Source: Arcuatula senhousia (lineage: Eukaryota > Mollusca > Bivalvia > Mytilida > Mytilidae). From it: 64,000 nt of DNA. Positions 11,201 through 23,200 of the stretch are shown here, in pieces. Position 1 is the stretch's first letter, and each line of letters begins with the position of its first letter. The notes beneath the pieces were generated by a model. That model had not been told where the DNA came from, ran no database searches, and saw nothing but the letters and a program-made list of their open reading frames with translations. Made by a program: the position numbers and the translations under genes. The DNA lies in contig OZ020311.1 in assembly GCA_963971305.1 (NCBI GenBank), forward strand, positions 2,976,001-3,040,000. Direction: 5' to 3'.

Positions 11201-14200
11201 ATAATTCAGCTACATATCCATATTATTGTTGATGGACGAGTGGGAGCATTTCAATTTTGCAGTGATTTGTACAATGTTTATGTATCAAACTGGGTATTTG
11301 TACAAACAGAACTTGGTGGGACACAAAGGACGGGTTAGAGTTGCTTGTCATCTGATGATACAAATGTATCTGTTACTTTTGATTTTTGGACAAAACAGAC
11401 TGCTGATGCTCTGTGTTCTACTTCACCTGCAGTCTACTGTGTCCAAATATTCTAAATTGACCAGCTAAGTCATTGGAATTTGTCAGCTGAAAAACAACTC
11501 TAACCTTTTCTTGTGTGTCACACCTGCTTTATGTGTCCAAATACCTGGCATGTGTTTGTCCGAAGCAGGGCCTTGGTAGCCAAGTTCTCTCAGGCACTTT
11601 TTAAGTATCACACTATTGATGATTAGCCAACTTCTTCACATGTATGGCTCTCTTGTAGTGGATTAAGTCCCACTTTGAAATAAACAGAACTTTGCACAAC
11701 TTTATGTTACTAGCTGTAAGTTTGTCAGTTACTCCCCCATGGTTGGTGATTTCCTCTGAGTAGTCTGATATTCTCCACCATTATCATGATTATGGTCAGA
11801 CTGTATGGCACTAATGTATCAAAAAGGGGTGTAAAACCCTTACACCACAAATAAAAGTGTATGTTCTACATGTAACTTAAGTTACATGTACAAATGTATT
11901 TTGCTTCTTGTTTCAAGTTGGTAAAAATGTAAAAAGATATAAGGCAAAAAAAAATATATGTCTGTTTCCTGCTTCCATGCCTACCCTATTTTTTTTGGCC
12001 CTACCCTGAAGTTTTTATTGGCATTTTGGAACAAGCACCGTTAAAGTTTGGATTGCTTCCCCATTAACTCAATGTAAAATAATTTTGTAAAAAAAAAGTA
12101 ATTTTCTACCTATTTACCCTAATTTTCAAGAGTAGGAAGCAGGAAACAAACATATTTTGTTTTTGCCTAAAGTAAAGAAAAAATTTGTTAGAACCAAAGT
12201 TTGAAAAAATGTTGGTTTTGATCTGGATAGAAATATAATTATACATGTATCTTTTTTATGCTTTTCAACTTTTTTCGGGCATTGCACATTTACATTAAGC
12301 TTTTTAAAATATATATGCCTTTTCAAGATAAACAACATGTGCAGGTTTAGCTGTAAATTGCACTGGTTAACAGAGCCTATTCAAACTGTATATTTTAATT
12401 TAATTTATTCTCTCTGTTGTTTTCTTAATGTCGTTTGAAATAGACATATATGCCTGAGAAGTACTAGACTGTTTTCATTACCGATAAGTGATAAAGCACT
12501 CGAGAGATTTACTATCTGAAAAAGTATTGACAAAATTCTTTTGTTTCCAGTGCTTTTTTCCTATTCACCTTGAGTAGGTAACCTATTTAAGACTATTAAA
12601 TTGCAGCGGTTATATAATATGGTAAGGATTGTTTGCACAACATTTGCATACATGTATTGGTTTATAGAGAAGATCTTATCACATTTCATACAAATAAAGG
12701 CGCAACCTACTGAAATTGAGAAACGTATGCATTTAAAATGGTCGATAATAATACCCTTAAAAGCTTGTATGTTGAAAGTATATATCTCAAAATTGAGTCC
12801 AAGGTCTAAGAATTTTGATTCCTTTTCTCATTATGTTAAAATTGCAGGTGTCTTTGTGATAAATGTCTAAAAGTTTTAGTCAATTCAAAAGCTAGTATCT
12901 AATCCCTTTTATGGTTGCTTTACAAAATGGCCCCCTTGATGCGTTTTAACTGTTTTAGTTTCTGCAAAATTGCAGCTGCACTCTTTATTTTTATTTCATA
13001 CACAATTTTATAAGAACAAATCTTTAAATAGAGTGAAAATCAAGTAAAGATAAAAGCAATAGTCTGATCACATTGACCCCTGTCATTGCCATCAAAAAGG
13101 AAGGTGGAGGCACACGATTTTATTTTATACATACTTGACCCCCCATTATTGATAGAAACAAGTGCTTGTGGGTGGAGGGGGGAGTTGCATTTGAAAATAT
13201 TTAAAAATTCTAAGGGCGTTATCTATGTTTATAAGAAATAGTTGCACCCATGTTAAGCACCCCTAAATGTCTTTATCAATTGTAAAGACACCCCTTTAAG
13301 GAATTATCTGGCTGTGGGACAGCCTTTCTTTATGATTTAACACATAGTCAAAACCATGACTAATTCACCAAACCAATAACCTTTCTTAATACAGTAAACA
13401 ATGTACGATTTTACCATGTAAAATTTGTACACATGATAACACAGACAGCAAACAAGTTATTTTGTTCTGCTTGGTGGTTTTCCCTGGTAAATAATTTGCT
13501 GGTAACATTTTGATATTAACATTTATAACATTGGACTTCCCAAAAGTACATTGTCTTCCTGTTACCATGGTAATAACTACTCACAAAAATTCACCTTTAA
13601 AATTTCTCAACAAAGATGTATTTGTGTAAGGTAAATTAGATTTCTGTGGTTTTGTCATACGATACATGTTCATAGTAAAACTAAAAGGCCTTTGAGTCAT
13701 AAATTACAATTCGTATCTTTATTTATAGGCTGGGTTAATTTATCAAAAAGTTGACTTAAAAGTATAAATTTTATTGCCAAATAAGTAACTTTTTAGAGTG
13801 TTTTTATACAAGTTTACAACTTTTTGAAATTATGATGCAAAGTGTTGTAAGTTATTAAAAGTTTTATCAACATTTGCCGCTATATAAGATTGGCCTTTTA
13901 AGGTTTTATCATTATGACAATTCGATTGGATTTACTCAGGTAGAAATGTTAGACCTCGGGCAATGTATAGATCCATCAAAATAATAATATAAACAAAAAT
14001 TTGAAGTAAATAGTTGAACGTAGGCGCCATGAAATCTTTTCAATTAGTCGCGCATCGCCAATGAAACTGATTGGAGGTCCTACTGCGGTGACACTTTAGG
14101 TCAAGTTGAAGCATTGTGTTACAGGGCACACACCTTCTTTAGAAACCGTTTAACATGATTCAGAATCGCTCTTCCATGAAAAGGGACTTATTGTATATGA

Positions 14201-17200
14201 TTTGTAATATAGGTAGAGAATTGTATTTAGATGTAATGGTGGTTTACAATATCTTTTGTGGTGAAAGGGAAAAAGGTCATTTTTCATCGTATGGCATCTA
14301 CACTGAATTGTAAGGGTGACAGAGTAATTCACTTGGAGATGAATCTACTTTTGTCCAATCTTTATAAATAGAGAAAATTAAAATGTTAGATTTTAAGATT
14401 TCATTACATATGTACTTTTATTAAGTATTGTGAATGAAAAAAAAGCACCTAAATCTTACTTAGTTTTGTAATTATGATCAGATAAAGTCTGTTTGCAAAC
14501 CATTTTTAACAGTTCCTGGAAATAAGTGTCATAATGGCAGAGTTGGAAACTATAGCCCGACCGCCAGCCCGATACTGGCTACTTTTTGGCAGGGATGGCT
14601 AAATTTCATGAAAATTTGACTGGCTTTATAGAACTTCAATTCAGGGCTGGTTGTTTGTTTATTGAGTATACATGTACTTGTTTATGTACTGTAATGTTAA
14701 CATTGTTTCAATCATGACTGTTATATGTAATTGCCCTAATGGGGACCTAATTTGGAAAATAAAAATATTGGTATTGGTATTGGTATTGGTATTGTTTAGC
14801 AAATTTCCTACCCTGATCATGGTCAATGATCCTAATTTTCTTGGCTGACTAAACTTAACACTGAAAATCACAAGTTTTGTTGTAATGCATTAAATTTAAT
14901 TAAACTACACATGTACAACATTAACAGATTACAATGTTTTTTAAAAGAAAAAGCTATCTCCCTGTGGGTATCTAATTGATACTTAGTCAGTCAAACTTTT
15001 CAAGACTTTGTGTTACTTGTATCAAATCAAGTTCTAAATAAGGCGATGACCTGTCTGTAATTGTCTGGACAGCTGGTATATGATGAAAAAGGTGGTCAAT
15101 GCTAGATAATTAATGAGTTTGGCATGTGATATCAGAATCTGCTAAACAACATACGTCAAACAGTCTAATTTTTTCTCTACCTGTTTATTTCCTGCCTTAT
15201 TTCCATTCATAATTGCCATAAATCAATATTTCTCATTGATATCTATTGAGGTAAAATAATGTTCTCTTTGACAATCTGAAAATAAACTACAGAATGATGA
15301 CCCCCATCGATAATAAAGGTTTTCTGTGCTTACTGGACCAAACCCTATTTGGAACCAATTAATGTACATGTCTTATGTACACTTAATTATTAACTTCCCT
15401 ATTTTAATATTGGTGGATAATAATTTTTTTCCTCATTTATTAACCTGTTACCAAAACTGTTGCCACAATATGTTTCAAAATCATCTTCTTCCACTCAAAA
15501 CTGCATTCATGCATGCAATTTTTATAAATCGTCATGTACATGCCGAATGTTTGATGGATACATGTATGCCAACTGTGTCTTTTTATTTACCACTTTTACT
15601 CCTGTAAGCATAAGATAGTTGGTATGTCTAGCTTTTTCCTTTCATTTCTAATTTTTTCTTGCACAGAATCAGATTATTACCAATATGTGAGAAATTTGAA
15701 TTTGAATGAAGTAACAAGTTATAAGATAATGGTTTTTTTTTCCATAGTACATTATATTACCCTCATATGGTAATTTTCTAGTCATTATTTATGCACCAAC
15801 TGATACTCCTTTGAAAAATTGTAACCAGAATAATGTAAATTTAAATGAAGCGATAACAATCATCGTAATAAGACGGAAAGTAAATTTTCCATTCGTCTAT
15901 ATCAAATTAAACAGAAAAATGGTTTAAATGTCAGACTGTCTTTTATAAGAAATGGGTGAATTGAACGAAGGGTTGAACCCGTTCATATTACAATGGGCTA
16001 CAACCAAGGACGAAAGCAATCGAATATAACGCCTATGTTACTTCATTAAAACGTACAAATGTTGTACTTGGCACCAAATCTATTATGATATGCACTGATT
16101 AAGAATATCAATATTTTTGATTGATTCTTCGCAGACCATAATAAATAAATATAGATGTAACGGATATGTAGTGACATTTGTGTGTTCTGTGATTTATCAT
16201 GGGGACTAAGGCAGTTCTTGGCCTGTCTAATATTTTATGAAAAATATAATGAGATGTGGAATAAGTGACAATGGTACAACATTCATAAAACAACAAATGA
16301 AAAATTTGCAATGGGAAACAGCCAACAGACTTAAAACCTTGACCAGTGGTCTCTGCAACAGGGGTTCAAAGTAACATTTGAAAGCAAACGGTCCAAGACT
16401 TCTTGAAGTTTCAGTGGGAAAGTCAACTACATGTTATGTAAAAGTCCTTAATAGGAATAACTGATATACATGCAGGTCCAGGAACTTTGTAAATAGAAAT
16501 CAAAGGTCCTGAATAAAAAAATTGAAGGTCCCAAAACTTGGACCAGTGCTAATTGAACCCTGCTGCAATTAGCCCCAAAATAGGCAAATATTCAAAGAAA
16601 GACCTTCTCATTGACATCAAACAATAAGCATTAACCAGTCAAGTACAAACACAAGCTTTGACAAAGTTTTCTGACTTATGACAGGTGCTTAAAAAATGTG
16701 ATGATTTGGGATTTCTACAAAATAAAAAGTAGATTGATATTAGTGTTGCCTGCACTGAATGTGGGGTGACATTAGTTGTCTGATCAAGTCATACCATCTA
16801 AATATATCCAATCTGTACTTTTTAAGTTCTACTTATTACGTGTACATGTAAATAAACAATGAGCAATAATTGTCTGTTTCCTCCCTTACTAGGATGTGGC
16901 CGAGTCTGGCATGTTCAACACTTACAGATAAGGTTATTTTTGTGTCTTTTTCAGGATCTGGATCTGATCGAAGTGCTATGGCGGCAGGATATAGATTTAG
17001 GTATCGGAAAAGAGGTCTTCGACATCAACCTCAGAAAGGAACTGGAAAGAGAACGAGAGTTAGAGATACAAAAAGAACAGATCAAGGTAAGGTTAGAGCA
17101 GTTGTGAGGCGTATGTCGAGGGGGATAGGATGATGCATGTGGGATTGATACGACTGTTTGGTGATATGAAAGAATTGTAGGAAATGGCTACGATTTGTTT

Positions 17201-20200
17201 CTTTCCTGGGTGGTCAAAACATTTCAAAAGATATCAACACTCGTGCAATGGAAAAAGGGTAAAATTTGAAGATTCTAGATTATTGATATAGGATGTAGAA
17301 TAACTTAGGATTTATATTTTATGTTCAGCAAGAACTTGTTGGATTCATTAATTTATTACTTAACATGCTTAAAGTGGTTCTTTGCAAATGTTAGAACATT
17401 GGTGTATACTGAAAAAAAACAAAACTTTTTAATTCATATTTTTCATGGGTATCTGTATTCCTGTATTGTGTTTCCTCTAAAAGACATTTTATTGGAATTT
17501 AGTTCCATGATTTGCACAAATTGCTTGAAGGAATAATTATATATTGGATTCTTATTTTTGTGGCTGACAAAAACCATGAAAATTAGTACTACAAAGAATG
17601 TAGTAAATTTATTACATTGACCTCCAGGCAATTTATTATTCTATCTAAAATTTAAACAATTTTTGCTGTTCTTCAAAATGATTTACAACTGAGCTTTGTC
17701 TTAAAATAAGGCCAGTGTGTGTACTTGTTCATAGTAAACATCAATACAACTTAACATGTTTTTGTAAAAATATTTGTGTAGTTTTCACAACTCTCAAAAA
17801 GGTGTTAATTTTAGAGACAATTGTACTGGCTGGAGAGAAGCAATACCTCTAGTTGTTATGAAATGATCCATCGACCATCCTTGAGTATGTGCTAATCAGC
17901 TTGTTTAGCTTTCACACATGCCAAGCATGGGTAGGTTGGGTGATGGTTGTCAGAAATGTCAAAAAACTTTCACTTCGTATATATAGTAAACAGTACAGAT
18001 ATTTACAAATGTTGTTTGTATGCATACAAAAATATCAGCAGTCTAAGTCAAAAAGTAACAAGAATATGCCCATTTGGGATGGAAGAACAGATCCGAACAC
18101 TACACCCCCCCCCCCCTTTCGTTCATAGGTTTCAATAAATGTACACAACATTAGCAAGACAACAGGAATTTTGTGAAGTTTGCCATAAGGGTATATCTAA
18201 AGTCCTTCAATTTTCCTTAAATTGAATTAATTGAACAAATTATGATTTAAAGCTTATCTCAAAATTATTTAAGATACACCATTTTCTGGACATACAATTG
18301 TAGAACAATAAGCATGAATGAAAAAAAAAAGATTCTTGGTTTGGACAGACACATAAAGAGTAGAGAAATTGGGAACTGCTTCAAAGGCACACAATACAAA
18401 CTGGGAAAAATCTTGCATAAGCCCAGTCAAGTATAATCTAGCAGCTGGAGAGGGATTTATAGAAGCATTAAGCTTGTTTCCCAATCCAGGATAGATAAAT
18501 ATGTTTAAACTAAATTAAGTATAATCTATAGATAGAGTTTACTACATGTATTGTTGTCATTTCAGAAAAAAGACGAGGAACTGTTACGGATAAAACTAGA
18601 AGAACAGCGAAGACAACAGGAACAACAATGGAGAGCTGAGAACTTCATGAGAGATGGCGAAACTGGTACGAATAAAATTCAAAAAGCTTGAAATTTATAC
18701 AGTTAAAGACAAAAATGTTAAGCAGGAGATTACACCGCTGATAAATTATTTTCAGGTTTTTGAATTGGAACACCACTATTCAGCCCTTTTGTTTTTTGCC
18801 AACAGTTCAGAGTTTTTGATCCTTGATTTACTGAGCATGCTGCTCTGTGATACAATTTGTCCTGGGTGCAGTAATTGATGTGTTTTATTGCTGTATCGTA
18901 TAGAACAGTATAATATTTATTTCCTTAAAAATATAGTTATGTTTGGCCCTTTAAATTCTTTTTATTATGAAATCAGTGAAACTTAACCTCTTGTGAATAT
19001 TTCGCCCTTTACTACAAAAATATACATAATATTATATTACCTAGCACACCCCTAATTAATAAGTAATTGCATATGCACATTAAAATGTTTAATGTTATAC
19101 ATTAATTGATTTTGTTTGTTAGACCGTGAAATTTCTATGCTTTTAATTTAATTACCTCAAGTTAATGGTCCAATAAAGTATGATAAGATCTGTCTGAATT
19201 TAATAATTACAAAACATAAAGAATTGATATTAAAGCACTTGTCACTGGGATTTATTTTAGTCCCCATTTCGAATTGATTTTACAGCTTATCCTTGGATAC
19301 TATCTCTCATATTAAAAAGCAACATTACGACATCTTCGTCATAGTGAAGCAAATTTTATTTTTTTGACTGACCAAAATGCTCTAATAGATTGAGAATGTG
19401 GATAAGTGTAGCAATTTGAAAGATTTTTATGAAAGAAAAAAAACCAAATTGATCTTAAATTAATTTGAAAACAATGTTGTGTTGACAGCCCATTGACATC
19501 AACATGACTTTTAATAGCACTGTATGTTGTTTAAGTAAACAATTGGACAATGTTTTATGTAAATTATAATTAAATAAAGTGGGATTTTATATCCTGTTTG
19601 TGATTATAAAGCAGAATAAATTCAAGTTGTAAAATAAGTGAATCACATATGTCATTCTACATTTCTAGTTTACTAATGAAATTATCAACTAAATTAAATG
19701 TACTAAAAAATACCGATAGGCTACATGTATGCTATTACTGGCAGTCATTCAACATGAAATCAACCAAAAAAAACCACCCAAAATACACAATTCTCCTGAA
19801 TCTGTCTGACAAAGGCAGTTTAGGATGCAGAAAGTCTATACACAGCTTTCACTTCTGACTAAAAAACTATTACTATTAGGGAACCACACTGAAGTTTAAC
19901 ACAGTAATCATTAAGTACAATTTTAGGATTGGCATGAAATCAGTCTTCGCGCTATAAATTTTGGTCCACAGGCCCGACAACTTATTATTGAAAAAATTTG
20001 TATAGACAACATTTGCTTGTTGTTGCCATTTCTACAGGCCCTCAAGCATTTTCACTAGCCATGGCTTGTGGCCTGTGGCCAATTTTGAAGACTGAAATAT
20101 TTTTGAAACTCAAGATATTTTGTCATTAGGACCCATCCTGATTGTCAATTCTCTAGTTAAATTACTCCCTTCACCATGTACAATGAAAATATTTTCTGTC

Positions 20201-23200
20201 TTGTGAATTAGCAGATAACTTTTTTCAAGACATTTTATTGGCCCTACAATTTTAAAGATAAATTATTTCATGTTTTGTATGTATTTTTAGGTGAATGGGT
20301 TCCAGTTGGAGGGCGTGGCAGAATTCCACCACCCCCCTCACAGTCACAGCCTATACAACAGCAAGCCCCACAGCAACAGAACCAGTATCAGGTAGATATT
20401 TTGACCAAGCTCCATAAAAGGAATATTAATAAGTAAAATGGTGAGGGCCTGGCTGTTTTCTGATGTCACTACACTGCTGGCTGTCTTGCATTGACCCCAG
20501 CTAGATCAATTATATAACTTGTACAATGCATATGGCAAAACAGTCCTAAAATTAGCAGTTCACCTATCTTTCTATTCTTACTTCAGTTTTACTTTCTTTT
20601 TGAACCTGTCTTAAATTTCTTTTAAAACAGTGATAAAAAAAAGTTGCCTCCATATTCACCTTTATTTTATCATAAGGGTCATAACACCATAACCATTCAA
20701 TCAAAATTAATATTGTTAGACTATGTTAATGATAATTCATAGTTGGTAGAGATCAGTACATTACAATGTTGGTGCGTTTCACTTCAATGCACCGTACATC
20801 ATTAGTCGGCCATAATCGTCAACACAACAATAATTATATCGTAAATCATTGATTCAAGAACAACTTGGAATAAAGATTTTTTACTAGATAACATATAATG
20901 TTAGGGCTATGAATACCATTGTTAAGTATAGCATCGAATGATTGGTAATAAGTAATTCATGTGAATGTCATAATTATGATTTTAACGACAATGAATTGAA
21001 TACTACAGAGTATAGATAAATAAACAAATAGAATATTATGGGTAATATTCTTTGAATTTTTTCTCTTTTTCGTGACTCTTATTTTGAAATATTAAACATT
21101 CAGGATTCCGTCTATTTATTGTATTAAGAAATTTCTGCTGCTTGAATTGAACATATGAGCAAAATTTGATGCATAATTTAAAATGAAATACAATAGTTTT
21201 AAAGAACATGTCTATCATTGTCCGTAGGATGGGTAATTTATGTCTTTCTGAATATGAATAGTTATAGGAGTAGCCTTGCATCAGCAGCTAATTTTGCTCA
21301 TCTGCCAAATCAAAACTTTCCTGTCCATTTTCTCCCTGTAAAATAGGTCAAAAATTATGAGAAAAAAAAAATAAAATTTGAGTTCTCTTTCAGTTGTAAA
21401 AAAAGCCCAACACTGCAAGGTTGAAACCAAATGAATTATAATGTAAAGAGAATTACTTGAAACATAAAAAAAAAAAAAAAATAGAAAAAGGAATGCACCA
21501 AATCTTAACAAGAACAAGATTCCCTTTTCATCATGTTCTATATATGTTAAAACTGTTGATAATACATAAAAAAAATGGTACTGTAAGGATACCGTTTTTC
21601 TCATCCAAACAAATTTGTTCATTGTAGAATTACATGCAGTATGACAATAATATGCCATTGATGAACGATACACCACACACTTCAGGAAGTTATATGATGC
21701 CACCCAGAGTCGAGCCACAATACCAGGCCATGAGAATGCAGCAAGCCAATATTGAGCAGCATAATATGACAAGCATGGCCAATATGACCAACACGATGAA
21801 CAACATGAACAACTCTATGAATAATATGACCAATTATATGCAGCATAATAATTATAATCAGGTAAAAAAAAAATGAGAAATGTTGGTGTGTATAATAAAT
21901 TTATTTTCTGATCTAAGAAGACAAAGATAACTTACACCATCTGTTAACTTGGAATTGCATAAGCCTAAAGCTTGTTTCCCAATCCAGAATGAATAAATAT
22001 TAAATAAACTAAATAAGGAAACTTTGATTGTAAAGCCAATAAACATTAGTTTGAATAATTACACACAAAAAAAAACTTTGCTACATTAAATAGATTTATT
22101 ATTCACTTTATTCGATATCTTTATGAAAGCCTTCCCACCTGCCTCTTCTGACAGGCAATATTTCCATGCGATCGGACAGTTGTTTTCTCATTACAGGACC
22201 AATTTGATAGGCTTGCAATATTATGAACAACATAACAAAAATAGCAAGAAAATAATCTGCAATTTTTTTTTCAATCTTGCAAAACTTTGTAATATCAGAC
22301 CAGGAGAAAGCAGAATTTTTTCTTTTCTACTTTAACAATGACTTCCCCTCATATGTAAATATAAATGTAATAAGATCAATTGGTTTCATATTGATTTCTT
22401 TAATAGATAAAATATGATCACTTACTAAAAAGTAAATATGATATCTTGTCAGACCAACTCTCAAATTTCTTTACCATTATGATTGAATTCAATCACTTGT
22501 GAAGATTTTGTTTTAGCTTAAAGTACCTATCTATTAATCAGTGTTATTTCTAGTGCAAACTTTGGTCTTCGAACTAAATTTTTTCTCTTGAATACACTGT
22601 TAAATTAATCTCAAATGAGTATCAAATTTGTTAACTTAGACTACAGAAAGCTTAAGTAAGCAACTAAACTGGTATCTTTTGCTCATTGTAATCCACTTTA
22701 TACACAAAAAGACAGGTTTTCATCTCTTCTTGTAATTGATTCTAATCATATCCTTTTACATGTGAAAGTTGGAATATAATCTATTTAGAAAATTACTATT
22801 CTATGCTGTTTATGGTTTGAAACATCTATGGCAATAAAAACATTGTTCTTAATGGAATTAAAATTTTACTTTATCCACCAGCCAATTTCCATACATTTAC
22901 ATCAACAGAGATTTCTATGTTCTTTTAAGCCCTATAGGACCAAACCGAATATGGAACCAATAAAATGCTGCTGAAAAATAAATTTTATTCCATTTATTTT
23001 TAACAGACTACTAACCAATATCAGCAGGGAGATTTTGAACAGCGATGGCAGGACATCGTCAACATGTTAGAACTGCCACGGAACAATGGCAGCACCAACA
23101 ACTACAACAACATGACTGGTAACCAGATGTCCTCAATAATGACCCCAAATTCCAGCATGTACAACAATACAGATGTTAACACCCCTCTAATGCAGCTCAT

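Larger units (their letters stand above)
8230..16954 (+). other. NFE2L intron 1
   Basis: An 8.7-kb intron. It holds a reverse-oriented copy of the 3173-4828 repeat family (8811-10281), a tRNA-like SINE head (about 9570-9830), a duplicated 188-bp repeat (10781-11212) and a LINE 3' end (14725-14796). No exon-like sequence was recognised in the rest. Confidence 0.6.

Noticed and set aside
21281..21772. 163-codon minus-strand ORF across NFE2L intron 4 and exon 5
   Set aside because: Low-complexity Phe/Leu-rich translation of AT-rich DNA, antisense to a real exon, no recognisable domain.
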